The notes: generated by a model from the letters alone, not told the origin. DNA of 64,000 nt from Halomonas cerina (GCF_014192215.1 NZ_JACHXP010000007.1:1-64000), one strand, 5' to 3'; counted from the first letter of the stretch, positions 36,945 to 46,254 are shown. Program-made: numbers and translations.

Positions 36945-37110
36945 ATTAGTCTAATGCTTTCTAGCTGCCTATCGCGGCAAGTTGGCGACGCTCTTCCTTA
37001 ACTTATTGACGGACAAACCATCTTGCCTTCTCTTGATGGATATCGTCATCGAATATATTGGTCATACCAATAACCCAGAATAGCCATCTGGGCCATCCGG
37101 ATCGTATCGT
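36945..37110 (+). promoter_or_regulatory. Distal glcD control region, paralogous to the permease promoter
   Basis: Part of the 456-bp gap 36821-37276, which has no gene. ATTAGTCTAAT (36945-36955), ATTGGTCATACCAAT (37057-37071) and TCGTATCGTTCCGGGACTG (37102-37120) repeat the architecture found before the permease at 34518 with the same spacing. The palindromes are identical to the base, while the sequence between them is not conserved. Confidence 0.65.
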
Positions 37111-37189
37111 TCCGGGACTGGGCTGTCCGCAAGGCCGTCGCCACGATCCGTCGCCGGTGGATACGTCGCTTCGCGGACAGAAAGCATAA

Positions 37190-37227
37190 TGGAAAATATT
37201 TCTGAATATGGGTGGAAATGTTTCTTC
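37190..37227 (+). promoter_or_regulatory. Two IclR-type boxes upstream of glcD
   Basis: TGGAAAATATTTCTG at 37190-37204 is identical to the box at 5601-5615 before gcl. TGGAAATGTTTC at 37213-37224 is a second partial match to the IclR-family consensus. They lie 50-87 nt before the glcD start. Confidence 0.6.
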
Positions 37228-37276
37228 TCCTTCCCCTACCGTGACACCAACACCTGACTCTCTACCTGGAGCCGCC

Positions 37277-38776
37277 ATGAACATCCACTTCGACGCGCGA
37301 CTCGATGGTGACTTGCCGGACATCGACAAGGCCGAGGTCCTGGCCGACCTGCAGCGCTCGCTTCCGGAACTGACTCTGCTACACCGCGAGGAAGACCTGC
37401 ACCCCTTCGAATGCGATGGCCTCTCCGCCTATCGCGTGCTGCCGATGCTGGTCGCCTTGCCAGAGACGCTCGAACAGGTCGAGACGCTGATGCAGCGCTG
37501 CCGCGCCCTGGGTGTGCCAGTGGTCACCCGGGGCGCCGGCACCGGCCTTTCGGGCGGGGCCCTGCCGCTGGAGAAGGGCGTGCTGCTGGTGATGTCGCGC
37601 TTCAATCGCATTCTCGAGGTCGACCCGGACGCCCGCCTCGCTCGACTTCAGCCTGGCGTGCGCAACCTGGCCATCTCCGAGGCCGCGGCGCCCTATGGCC
37701 TCTACTACGCACCCGATCCCTCCTCGCAGATCGCCTGCTCCATCGGCGGCAACGTCGCCGAGAATGCCGGCGGCGTGCACTGCCTGAAGTACGGGCTGAC
37801 CGTGCACAACGTGATCCAGGTCGAGGTGATCACCATCGAGGGCGAACGCATGACCCTCGGCAGCGAAGCCCCGGATGCCCCGGGCTTTGATCTGCTGGCG
37901 CTGTTCACCGGCTCCGAGGGCATGCTCGGCGTGGTCACCGAGATCACTGTCAAACTGCTGCCCAAGCCGGAGACCGCCAAGGTGCTGATGGCCAGCTTCG
38001 ACGACGTCGAGAAGGCCGGGCGGGCCGTCGGTGACATCATCGCCGCGGGCATCATCCCCGGCGGGCTCGAGATGATGGACAACCTGGCGATCCGCGCCGC
38101 CGAGGACTTCATCCATGCCGGCTATCCGGTGGAGGCGGAGGCGATCCTGCTCTGCGAGCTCGATGGCGTGGAGGCCGATGTCGACGACGACTGCGCCACG
38201 GTGCGCCGGGTCCTCGAGGTCGCCGGTGCCACCGACATCAAGCAGGCCCATGACGAGGCGGAGCGCGCCCTGTTCTGGGCGGGGCGCAAGAACGCCTTCC
38301 CGGCGGTAGGCCGCATGTCCCCGGACTACTACTGCATGGACGGCACCATCCCGCGACGCGAGCTGCCCCGGGTGCTCAAGGGCATCGCCGACTTCTCTGA
38401 GGAATATGGCCTGCGGGTCGCCAACGTCTTCCACGCCGGCGACGGCAACATGCACCCGCTGATCCTGTTCGATGCCAACCGCGAGGGCGAGCTTGAGCAG
38501 GCCGAGGAGCTCGGCGGCAAGATCCTCGAGCTGTGCGTCGAGGCGGGCGGTTCGATCACCGGCGAGCACGGGGTGGGCCGCGAGAAGATTAACCAGATGT
38601 GCGCCCAGTTCAACCCGGGCGAGCTGACCACCTTCCATGCGGTGAAGGCAGCCTTCGATCCCGGGCGCCTGCTCAATCCGGGCAAGAACATCCCCACGCT
38701 GGCGCGCTGTGCTGAGTTCGGCGCCATGCACGTACACGACAACCAGCTGCCGCACCCCGAACTGCCCCGATTCTGA
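37277..38776 (+). CDS. glcD: Glycolate oxidase subunit GlcD (FAD)
   Basis: The product of 499 aa is an FAD-linked oxidase of the PCMH/VAO fold. The FAD loop is VVTRGAGTGLSGGALP, followed by SIGGNVAENAGGVHCLKYGLT. The C-terminal oxidase domain contains NVFHAGDGNMHPLILFD and GEHGVGREKI. It oxidises glycolate to glyoxylate with GlcE and GlcF. I chose the ATG at 37277, with GGAG upstream. It is first of glcDEF-glcG; the promoter carries both GntR-type and IclR-type boxes. Confidence 0.96.
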   Translation: MNIHFDARLDGDLPDIDKAEVLADLQRSLPELTLLHREEDLHPFECDGLSAYRVLPMLVALPETLEQVETLMQRCRALGVPVVTRGAGTGLSGGALPLEKGVLLVMSRFNRILEVDPDARLARLQPGVRNLAISEAAAPYGLYYAPDPSSQIACSIGGNVAENAGGVHCLKYGLTVHNVIQVEVITIEGERMTLGSEAPDAPGFDLLALFTGSEGMLGVVTEITVKLLPKPETAKVLMASFDDVEKAGRAVGDIIAAGIIPGGLEMMDNLAIRAAEDFIHAGYPVEAEAILLCELDGVEADVDDDCATVRRVLEVAGATDIKQAHDEAERALFWAGRKNAFPAVGRMSPDYYCMDGTIPRRELPRVLKGIADFSEEYGLRVANVFHAGDGNMHPLILFDANREGELEQAEELGGKILELCVEAGGSITGEHGVGREKINQMCAQFNPGELTTFHAVKAAFDPGRLLNPGKNIPTLARCAEFGAMHVHDNQLPHPELPRF

Positions 38777-38785
38777 GGACGCTCC

Positions 38786-39892
38786 ATGGCCGAGACACGA
38801 TCCCCATCAACCGACCAGGACATCAGCGAGGCGCTCGGCGAACGCATTCGCCGGGCCGATGCCGAGGGCACGCCGCTGCGCATCGTCGGTGGCGACACCA
38901 AGGCCTTCTATGGTCGACACGTTCAGGGCCGCCCCGGCGAGGGCGAGATCCTGTCCACTCGCGAGCATCGCGGGATCACCACCTACGACCCGGTGGAGCT
39001 GATCGTCTCGGTGCGCACCGGCACCCCGATGGCGGAACTCGAGGCGCGTCTCGCCGAGCACGGTCAGATGCTGCCCTTCGAGCCGCCCCACTTCGGGAAG
39101 ACCGCCACCGTCGGCGGCATGATCGCCACCGGCCTCTCCGGCCCGAGACGCCCCTGGGTCGGCAGCGTCCGAGACTTCGTGCTAGGCACCCGAGTGGTCA
39201 CTCATGAAGGGCGCCAGCAGCGCTTCGGCGGCGAAGTCATGAAGAACGTCGCCGGCTACGACCTGTCGCGACTGATGGTCGGCGCCCAGGGCACCCTGGG
39301 ACTGCTCACCGAGGTGTCGCTCAAGGTGTTGCCCAGGCCCGGTGCCCGTCGCAGCCTGCGCCTCGAGATGCCGCTAGCCGAGGCCCTGACGAAGCTCGCC
39401 GAATGGGGCCGTCAGCCACTTCCCCTGTCCGCCGCTGCCTGGCACGCCGGTGCCCTGCACCTGCGCCTGGAAGGCGGGCCGAGTTCGGTGGCCGCCACTC
39501 GTGAACGCCTGGGCGGCGAGGAGCTGGACGCCAGCTTCTGGGACGACCTGCGCGAACAGCGCCTGGCGTTCTTCTCTCGGGACGACGCGCGCCCCCTGTG
39601 GCGCCTCTCGCTGCCCCCCAACACCCCGCCGCTGGCCCTGCCCGACGTCGAGGCGGACGACCTGCTCTACGACTGGGCCGGGACCCAGCGCTGGCTGCGC
39701 AGCGATCTGGCCGCCGACACCCTCCGCGAGGCCTGCGCCCGCGCCGGCGGCCACGCCACCTGCTACACGCCTGGCGCCGCCGAGCCCTTCATGCCACTGG
39801 CCCCGGTGGTGGCAAAGTACCATCGCCGCCTCAAGGCCGAGTTGGACCCCAGGGGCATCTTCAACCCGGGTCGCCTCTATGCGGCGATCTGA
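38786..39892 (+). CDS. glcE: Glycolate oxidase subunit GlcE
   Basis: The product of 368 aa has a second FAD-binding PCMH domain (LRIVGGDTKAFYGRHVQG, then ATVGGMIATGLSGPRRPWVGSVRDFVLG). The short C-terminal domain ends FNPGRLYAAI, as in GlcE. It starts 9 bp after glcD and is co-transcribed. It is required for the membrane-associated GlcDEF complex. Confidence 0.94.
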   Translation: MAETRSPSTDQDISEALGERIRRADAEGTPLRIVGGDTKAFYGRHVQGRPGEGEILSTREHRGITTYDPVELIVSVRTGTPMAELEARLAEHGQMLPFEPPHFGKTATVGGMIATGLSGPRRPWVGSVRDFVLGTRVVTHEGRQQRFGGEVMKNVAGYDLSRLMVGAQGTLGLLTEVSLKVLPRPGARRSLRLEMPLAEALTKLAEWGRQPLPLSAAAWHAGALHLRLEGGPSSVAATRERLGGEELDASFWDDLREQRLAFFSRDDARPLWRLSLPPNTPPLALPDVEADDLLYDWAGTQRWLRSDLAADTLREACARAGGHATCYTPGAAEPFMPLAPVVAKYHRRLKAELDPRGIFNPGRLYAAI

Positions 39893-39912
39893 ACCTATTG
39901 GGAAGAGCCGAG

Positions 39913-41184
39913 ATGCAGACGCACTTTACCGAGGAAGACCTCAAGCAGCCCCATATCCGCGAGGCCGACCGCGTGCTGCGCACCTGCGTGCACTGCGGCT
40001 TCTGTAATGCCACCTGTCCCACCTACCTGCTGCTGGGTGACGAGCGTGACGGCCCGCGCGGGCGCATCTACCTCATGAAGGAGCTGCTCGAGGACCGCGA
40101 CCAGAGCGCCGACATCACCGCGGAGACCCGGCTGCACCTGGATCGCTGCCTGACCTGCCGCAACTGCGAGACCACCTGCCCGTCCGGCGTGGAATACCAC
40201 AAGCTGCTCGACATCGGACGCGCCGAGATCGAGCGGCGGGTGCCGCGGGAACCCGCCGACCGGGCGCTGCGCTTCGGGCTGCGCAAGGCGCTGGTACACC
40301 CCGCTCGTTTCAAGGCGCTGCTCAGGATGGGCCAGGTGTTCCGCCCGCTGGTCCCGGGCACCCTGCGCGACAAGATGCCGCCAGCCCCGGTGGATGCCGG
40401 CACGCGTCCCGCGGGCGGCCGCCATGCGCGGCAGATGCTGATCCTCGAGGGCTGCGTGCAGCCGGGCCTGTCGCCCAACACCAATGCCGCCACCGCCCGG
40501 GTCCTCGACCGCCTAGGCATCGGCCTGACTCCGGCGCCGGAAGCCGGCTGCTGCGGCGCCATCGACTACCACCTTAACGCCCAGGAAGCCGGGCGGGCGC
40601 GCATGCGCACCAACATCGACGCCTGGTGGCCGCATGTCGAGGCCGGCTGCGAGGCCATCGTGCAGACCGCTAGCGGCTGCGGGGCGATGGTCAAGGAATA
40701 CGGCGAGGTGCTCGCCGACGACCCCGACTATGCCGAGAAGGCCGAGCGCATCAGCGCCCTGGCCAAGGACCTGGTGGAGATCCTGCGCGATGAGGACCTG
40801 GAGCGCCTGACGCTGCGCGAGCACAAGCGCCTAGCCTTCCATTGCCCCTGTACCCTGCAGCACGCCCAGAAGCTCGGCGGCAGCGTCGACGCCCTGCTGG
40901 CTCGACTCGGCTTCCCGCTGACGCCGGTGCAGGATGCCCACCTCTGCTGCGGCTCGGCGGGCACCTACTCCGTGACCCAGCCGGAACTCGCCACCCAGCT
41001 GCGCGACAACAAGCTCGATGCCCTGGAGGCGGGCGATCCGGAGGTGATCGTTACGGCCAACATCGGTTGCCAGACTCATCTGGCCGGCGCGGGCCGCACT
41101 CCGGTGCGCCACTGGATAGAAATCGTCGACGAGGCCCTGAGCCCGGCCACGAGCAACGAGCCTCGAGCGGTGAGCGGTTCGTAG
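39913..41184 (+). CDS. glcF: Glycolate oxidase iron-sulfur subunit GlcF
   Basis: The product of 423 aa has two [4Fe-4S] motifs near the N-terminus (CVHCGFCNATCPTY and CLTCRNCETTCPSG). Two cysteine-rich CCG domains follow (EAGCCGAIDYHL; LCCGSAGTYSVTQP). It passes electrons from the flavin subunits toward the quinone pool. The ATG at 39913 is 20 bp after glcE. The stop codon overlaps the start of the 7-bp tandem repeat at 41183, so the C-terminal tail (ATSNEPRAVSGS) borders unstable sequence. Confidence 0.95.
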   Translation: MQTHFTEEDLKQPHIREADRVLRTCVHCGFCNATCPTYLLLGDERDGPRGRIYLMKELLEDRDQSADITAETRLHLDRCLTCRNCETTCPSGVEYHKLLDIGRAEIERRVPREPADRALRFGLRKALVHPARFKALLRMGQVFRPLVPGTLRDKMPPAPVDAGTRPAGGRHARQMLILEGCVQPGLSPNTNAATARVLDRLGIGLTPAPEAGCCGAIDYHLNAQEAGRARMRTNIDAWWPHVEAGCEAIVQTASGCGAMVKEYGEVLADDPDYAEKAERISALAKDLVEILRDEDLERLTLREHKRLAFHCPCTLQHAQKLGGSVDALLARLGFPLTPVQDAHLCCGSAGTYSVTQPELATQLRDNKLDALEAGDPEVIVTANIGCQTHLAGAGRTPVRHWIEIVDEALSPATSNEPRAVSGS

Positions 41185-41277
41185 CCCGAAGCCCGAAGCC
41201 CGAAGCCCGAAGCCCGAAGCCCGAAGCCCGAAGCCCGAAGCCCGAAGCCCGAAGCCCGAAGCCCGAAGCCCGAAGCC
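41183..41277. repeat. Heptanucleotide tandem repeat (AGCCCGA), 13 copies plus 4 nt
   Basis: An uninterrupted array of identical AGCCCGA units begins on the last two bases of the glcF stop codon and ends 23 bp before the glcG ATG. There is no sequence variation between units, which suggests recent expansion. The unit is not a multiple of three. It lies outside coding sequence except for the stop codon, so copy number changes the intergenic distance rather than a protein. Confidence 0.95.
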
Positions 41278-41300
41278 AATATGAACCAAGGAGAGATCAC

Positions 41301-41702
41301 ATGCAGACCAAACCCGTCCTGACCCTGGATGACGTCAACGCCCTTCTCGACGCTGGCCAGCAGGAGGCCGAGACCAACGGCTGGGCCGTCACCATCGCCG
41401 TGGCCGACGACGGCGGCCACCTGCTCGGCCTGCGCCGCCTCGACGGGGCGCCCCCCTTCAGCGCCGGCGTCGCCGCCGAGAAGGCGCGCAATGCCTCTAT
41501 CGGCCGCAAGGAGACCCAGGTCTTCGAGGAGATGATCAACAACGGCCGTACCGCCTTCGTCACCGCCCCGATGCAGGCCCTGCTGGCCGGCGGTGTGCCG
41601 GTACTGATCGACGGTCAGGTGGCCGGCAGCGTGGGCATCTCCGGTGTCAAGCCGGACCAGGACGTACAGGTGGCGAAGGCCGCGGTGGCGGCCCTGGCTT
41701 GA
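41301..41702 (+). CDS. glcG: GlcG/HbpS-family protein
   Basis: The product of 133 aa has the GlcG/HbpS domain (DUF336): LTLDDVNALLDAGQQEAETNGWAVTIAVADDGGHLLGLRRLDGAPPF and GGVPVLIDGQVAGSVGISG. There is no signal peptide. AAGGAG lies upstream of the ATG. glcG commonly follows glcDEF; its role is unclear, and HbpS relatives bind heme. An intrinsic terminator follows, closing the operon. Confidence 0.9.
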   Translation: MQTKPVLTLDDVNALLDAGQQEAETNGWAVTIAVADDGGHLLGLRRLDGAPPFSAGVAAEKARNASIGRKETQVFEEMINNGRTAFVTAPMQALLAGGVPVLIDGQVAGSVGISGVKPDQDVQVAKAAVAALA

Positions 41703-41724
41703 CCCTCGCCTCAGCCCCGATACG

Positions 41725-41748
41725 ACCCCGGCAACCGCCGGGGTTTTC
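41725..41748 (+). terminator. Intrinsic terminator of the glc operon
   Basis: 8-bp stem ACCCCGGC / GCCGGGGT, AACC loop, then TTTTCT on the plus strand, 22 nt after the glcG stop. Confidence 0.88.
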
Positions 41749-41782
41749 TCTGACGCGTGATCCGACCGTATGGCACCTCGCC

Positions 41783-42673
41783 TCAGCTCGACAGCACCCA
41801 GTCCAGGAAAGACCGCTTAGCGGAGCTCCCGTCATCCGGGTGGACATCGATCACGCCGTAGCCGTTGGTGGTCCTCAGGCTAAGGGCCTCCAGTCCCACC
41901 AGCATACCGCGCTCGAGCAGGTCATCGACCAGCCCCCGCCAGCCCAGCGCCACCCCCTGCCCGGCGATCGCCGCCTGCACCAGCAAGGGATAGTTGTTGA
42001 AGATCAGCTCCGAGGGGGCCAGGTGGGCCTGCTCGCCCAGGCGTTCGAAGTAGCCGGGCCAGTCCAGCCAGCGCTGCCCCTGGTCGGCGGTCAGCGTCAG
42101 CAGCGGTACCTCGCCGAGCCTCGCCAGGTCGATTGGGCCATGCTGCTCCAGGAAGGTGGGGCTACAGACCGGAAAGACCTCCTCTTCGAGCAGGCGCGGC
42201 ACGCCTTCCAGGTCCCGCGGGTCGCCAAACACGATGGCGATATCGACTTCCTGCCCCCGCCAGTCGAAGACCCCCTGGTTGGTCATGATCCGCACATCGA
42301 TGTGCGGGTACTGCCGCCGAAAGGCCGGCAGGCGAGGCAGTAGCCAGTAAGCGGCCAAGGAGAAGTCGGTCAGGATGTTCAGCCGAGGATTGCGGTGACG
42401 CCGCTGTAGGCGATCGATCGTGCTCTCGATGGTCGCGAAGCCCTCCTGGACGGCTTCGAACAGCGCCTGGCCGGCCTCGGTCAAGCGCACGCCGCGATAG
42501 ACGCGATCGAACAGCCGCAGGCCGAGCTGCTCCTCGAGCCCCCGCACCTGCTGGCTGACGGCCGACTGGGTGGAACGCAGTTCCTGCGCAGCGGCGGTAA
42601 AGCTCAGATGGCGGGCCGCCGACTCGAAGACCCGCAGGCTGTTGGGCGACACTCGCCTACTCGTCAATGACAT
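41783..42673 (-). CDS. LysR-type regulator of choline-sulfate use
   Basis: The product of 296 aa has the LysR winged helix (residues about 8-67: SPNSLRVFESAARHLSFTAAAQEL, then TQSAVSQQVRGLEEQLGLRLFDR) and a periplasmic-binding-like effector domain. It is divergent from the choline-sulfatase gene, as in the choline sulfate-utilization transcription factor family (TIGR03418). GcvA-like LysR proteins are similar, so the name rests partly on context. The ATG at 42673 has only a weak ribosome site. Confidence 0.85.
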   Translation of the reverse strand: MSLTSRRVSPNSLRVFESAARHLSFTAAAQELRSTQSAVSQQVRGLEEQLGLRLFDRVYRGVRLTEAGQALFEAVQEGFATIESTIDRLQRRHRNPRLNILTDFSLAAYWLLPRLPAFRRQYPHIDVRIMTNQGVFDWRGQEVDIAIVFGDPRDLEGVPRLLEEEVFPVCSPTFLEQHGPIDLARLGEVPLLTLTADQGQRWLDWPGYFERLGEQAHLAPSELIFNNYPLLVQAAIAGQGVALGWRGLVDDLLERGMLVGLEALSLRTTNGYGVIDVHPDDGSSAKRSFLDWVLSS

Positions 42674-42786
42674 TAGTACAAATAATCCCAAACATAAAAA
42701 ATTACCGTGTTTACAGGGTGCAAGATTAGCAGAGAGACTGGGGCAAGCTTCGCAACCCACCCCCTGACAATGCTTGGGAGCCCCCG

Positions 42787-44316
42787 ATGACCGATAAGCA
42801 GCCGAATATTCTGTTTTTGATGGCGGATCAGATGGCCGCCCCCTCGCTGCCCTTCTACGGCCACAAAGTCGTCAAGACCCCGAATCTCTCGCGCCTGGCG
42901 GAGGAAGGCGTGGTCTTCGACTCGGCCTACTGCAACAGCCCCCTATGCGCCCCGTCGCGTTTCACGCTGATGGCCGGCCTGCTGCCCTCGCGGATCGGGG
43001 GGTTCGATAACGCCGCCGAGCTGTCCGCCGATACGCCGACCTATGCCCACTACCTGCGCGATGCCGGCTATCTCACCGCGCTCTCGGGCAAGATGCACTT
43101 CTGTGGCCCGGACCAGCTCCACGGCTTCGAGCAACGCCTGACCACCGACATCTATCCGGCCGACTTCGGCTGGTACGTCGACTGGGAAGACTTCGAGAAG
43201 CGCCCGAGCTACTACCACAACATGTCGTCGGTCACCCAGGCCGGGCCTTGCGTGCGGTCCAACCAGCTCGACTACGATGACGAGGTGACCTTCCGCGCCC
43301 AGCGCTTCCTCCATGACTATGCGCGCAGCGACCGAGACCGCCCCTTCTCCCTCACGGTCTCGCTGACCCACCCGCACGATCCCTACACCATTCCCCAGGC
43401 GTACTGGGATCGTTACGACCACGACGAGATCGACATGCCGCGGGTGCCCTATTCACGGAAGCTGATGGATCCCCACTCCCGGCGCCTGCGTCACGTCTAC
43501 CAGTGCGACGAGGACACCATCACCGACGCGCAGATCCGCAACGCGCGCCGCGCCTACTATGGGGCCATCAGCTACGTCGACGATCAGCTCGGCAAGGTCC
43601 TCAAGGCCCTCGAGGATAGCGGCCTTGCCGAGAACACCATCATCGTCTTCTCCGGCGATCATGGCGACATGCTCGGCGAGCGGGGCCTGTGGTACAAGAT
43701 GAGCTGGTTCGAGGGTTCCGCCCGCGTGCCAATGATCGTGCATGCACCGGGTCGCTTCGCCGCCGGCCGGGTCAAGGAGTCCGTCTCCACCATGGACCTG
43801 CTGCCGACCTTCGCCGAATGGGCCAACGATGGCCAGGCCCCGGAGTACGCGGTGCCCGTCGACGGTCGCAGCCTAATTCCCCACCTGACCGGCCAGGGCG
43901 GCCATGACGAGGTGATCGGCGAATACTGTGGCGAAGGCGCCATCGCGCCGCTGCTGATGATCCGCCGCGGACGCTACAAGTTCGTTCACTCCGCACCGGA
44001 TCCCGACCAGCTGTTCGACCTCGAGGCCGACCCCCTGGAGCTGACCAACCTGGCCGAGGATCCCGAGCACCAGGACCTTCGCCAGCGGTTCCGCGACGAG
44101 GTCGCAAGCCGCTGGGACACTGAGACGCTGCACCAGCAGGTGCTCGATAGCCAGCGGCGCCGCAAGCTGGTCGCCCGCGCCAACATGAAGGGACGGGTCA
44201 CGTCTTGGGATCACCAGCCCTACTTCGATGCCAGCGTCCAGTACATGCGCAACACCATCGACCTGGATGACCTCGAGGCGCGGGCCCGCTTCCCGAAAGC
44301 GTCCGCCGAGCGCTGA
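42787..44316 (+). CDS. betC: Choline-sulfatase
   Basis: The product of 509 aa is a type I sulfatase. The N-terminal metal site is NILFLMADQMAAPSLPFYG. The activation motif is C54-A-P-S-R (CNSPLCAPSRFTLMAG), whose cysteine becomes formylglycine. FSGDHGDMLGERGLWYKMSW carries the second metal residues. The C-terminal extension typical of choline-sulfatase, VTSWDHQPYFDASVQYMRN, is present. It hydrolyses choline-O-sulfate to choline and sulfate, giving a glycine betaine precursor. No signal peptide. Divergent LysR and a downstream BCCT transporter fit this role. Confidence 0.95.
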   Translation: MTDKQPNILFLMADQMAAPSLPFYGHKVVKTPNLSRLAEEGVVFDSAYCNSPLCAPSRFTLMAGLLPSRIGGFDNAAELSADTPTYAHYLRDAGYLTALSGKMHFCGPDQLHGFEQRLTTDIYPADFGWYVDWEDFEKRPSYYHNMSSVTQAGPCVRSNQLDYDDEVTFRAQRFLHDYARSDRDRPFSLTVSLTHPHDPYTIPQAYWDRYDHDEIDMPRVPYSRKLMDPHSRRLRHVYQCDEDTITDAQIRNARRAYYGAISYVDDQLGKVLKALEDSGLAENTIIVFSGDHGDMLGERGLWYKMSWFEGSARVPMIVHAPGRFAAGRVKESVSTMDLLPTFAEWANDGQAPEYAVPVDGRSLIPHLTGQGGHDEVIGEYCGEGAIAPLLMIRRGRYKFVHSAPDPDQLFDLEADPLELTNLAEDPEHQDLRQRFRDEVASRWDTETLHQQVLDSQRRRKLVARANMKGRVTSWDHQPYFDASVQYMRNTIDLDDLEARARFPKASAER

Positions 44317-44539
44317 TGACGATGCCGTCGAGCGGTCGCGAAGCCCGGCCGACCCGGGGTAGCCAGTGGCGCTGGCTGCCCTTCATGAGTTGGCTGTGCT
44401 GCCAGCCCCCTGGGGCACTGCGCCGCAACGAAACGGCCGCCCTCAACGCCGGTCTCACTGGACCGATAAATCCCAAGTTGTAGACTTATGAGAAAATTAC
44501 CTTCATTACTCTATATTTTATAATAAGGAGAAATATCTT

Positions 44540-46165
44540 ATGAGTCCCCCTAGCGATCTGACGAGCGACATGCAAACGGATTACACCGTCGGGCAGGACA
44601 ATATCGAAGGAAACCTGGGACCTTTCGACTTCGATATCCACAATCGCGTCTTTGTCATCTCGGCGCTCGCCTCGGTCGTCTTCATCGTCCTCACCCTGCT
44701 GTTTCCGGAGCGGGCGGGGAGCATTTTCCAGTCCATCGTCGCCTTCTCTACCGGGACGCTGGACTGGTACTTCATGATCGTGGTGGATTTCTTCATCCTG
44801 TTCTGCGTGGCGCTCGTCGTTTTGCCCTACGGGTCGGTCAGGCTGGGAGGGCCCGATGCCCGACCGGAGCATGGTTACCTATCCTGGTTCGCGATGCTGT
44901 TCGCCGCCGGCATCGGCATTGGCCTGCTGTTCTTCGGTGTGCTGGAGCCGGTCTATCATGCCAACGTCTCCTTGCCCTTGGGCATCGCCTCGCCCTTCGG
45001 GGCCGATGGTGAACTGAATCCGGAGGCCATTGCCGAGGCCAGCGCCCTGGGCATCGCGGGTACCTATCTCCATTGGGGCATCCATGGGTGGGCCGTCTAT
45101 GTGGTGATGGCGTTGGCGCTGTCCATTTTCACCTATAACAAGGGCCTGCCCTTCTCCATCCGTTCGGCGTTCTTCCCGATCCTTGGCGACCGTGTGTGGG
45201 GCTGGTGGGGGCATGTGATCGACATCCTGGCGGTATTTTCCACCCTGTTCGGGCTGGCCACCTCGCTCGGGCTCGGGGCCCAGCAAGCCAACGCGGGGAT
45301 GAACTTCGTGTTCGGCCTGGAGGTCAGCACCACCACTCAGGTCATCGTCATCGTGCTGGTGACGGCGGTGGCCCTGGTGTCGGTCTGGCGCGGCCTCGAG
45401 GGGGGCGTGAAGAAGCTCTCCGAGATCAACATGATCATGGCCGTGCTGTTCTTCTTCTTCGTGCTGTTCGCCGGCCCCACCCTGGTGGCCCTGACCGGGT
45501 TCTGGACCGGCTTGGTGACCTATGTGACGGACTTCGTCCCCTTGTCGGCCCCCTTCGGTCGTGACGATGACGCCTATCGCCAAGCCTGGACCATCTTCTA
45601 CTGGGCCTGGTGGATCAGCTGGGCACCGTTCGTCGGCATGTTCATCGCCCGGGTATCGCGGGGTCGCACGGTTCGGGAATTCGTGATCTGCGTGCTGTTG
45701 ATTCCCAGCCTGTTCATCTTCATCTGGATGGGTGTCTTCGGTGCCACCGCGCTCGATCAGCTCTATGCCGACCCCGCGGGCAGCTTGGTCAAGGACTATG
45801 TGATCGACAACTACAGCCCCGAGCTGTCGCTGTTCGGGATGCTGAATGAACTGCCATTGTCGGGGCTGATGTCGACCCTCGGCATCATCCTGGCGTTGAT
45901 CTTCTTCGTCACCTCGTCGGATTCCGGCTCCCTGGTGATCGATACCATCACGGCCGGCGGCAAGGTCGATGCGCCCAGGCCTCAGCGCATGTTCTGGGCC
46001 ACGGTGGAAGGCTTGATTGCCATCGTGCTGCTGATCGGCGGCGGGCTGTCGGCGCTCCAGGCCGGGGTGACGGCGACGGCGATTCCCTTCTCGATCGTGA
46101 TGCTGCTGATGTGCTACACCATCATCAAGGCGCTGAACGGTGAGCTGCGCGGTAAGCGCACCTGA
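44540..46165 (+). CDS. BCCT-family transporter (choline/betaine type)
   Basis: The product of 541 aa has the 12-helix BCCT fold with the family's Trp-rich segments: HWGIHGWAVYVVMALAL, VFSTLFGLATSLGLGAQQ, and WAWWISWAPFVGMFIARVSRGRT. It imports a quaternary ammonium solute with Na+ or H+. It follows betC by 223 bp, with its own AT-rich leader and AAGGAG site. Choline or choline sulfate is the likely substrate; glycine betaine or ectoine cannot be excluded. The C-terminus is short, so the long osmosensing tail of BetP/BetT is absent. Confidence 0.88.
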   Translation: MSPPSDLTSDMQTDYTVGQDNIEGNLGPFDFDIHNRVFVISALASVVFIVLTLLFPERAGSIFQSIVAFSTGTLDWYFMIVVDFFILFCVALVVLPYGSVRLGGPDARPEHGYLSWFAMLFAAGIGIGLLFFGVLEPVYHANVSLPLGIASPFGADGELNPEAIAEASALGIAGTYLHWGIHGWAVYVVMALALSIFTYNKGLPFSIRSAFFPILGDRVWGWWGHVIDILAVFSTLFGLATSLGLGAQQANAGMNFVFGLEVSTTTQVIVIVLVTAVALVSVWRGLEGGVKKLSEINMIMAVLFFFFVLFAGPTLVALTGFWTGLVTYVTDFVPLSAPFGRDDDAYRQAWTIFYWAWWISWAPFVGMFIARVSRGRTVREFVICVLLIPSLFIFIWMGVFGATALDQLYADPAGSLVKDYVIDNYSPELSLFGMLNELPLSGLMSTLGIILALIFFVTSSDSGSLVIDTITAGGKVDAPRPQRMFWATVEGLIAIVLLIGGGLSALQAGVTATAIPFSIVMLLMCYTIIKALNGELRGKRT

Positions 46166-46254
46166 AGGTGGTACCATCTCCACGACGGTCGTGCGACCTG
46201 CCCAGGCGCGTATCACCACCATCGCCTGAGCCGTGCTCCTGTCGTACCCTTGGG

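Noticed and set aside
41183..41277. CRISPR array
   Set aside because: The unit is 7 bp with no spacers, and no cas gene is present. It is a simple tandem repeat.
41076..41420. Minus-strand protein with repeated FGLRASG units
   Set aside because: It is only a reading of the heptanucleotide repeat, with no ribosome site or family, opposite glcF and glcG.
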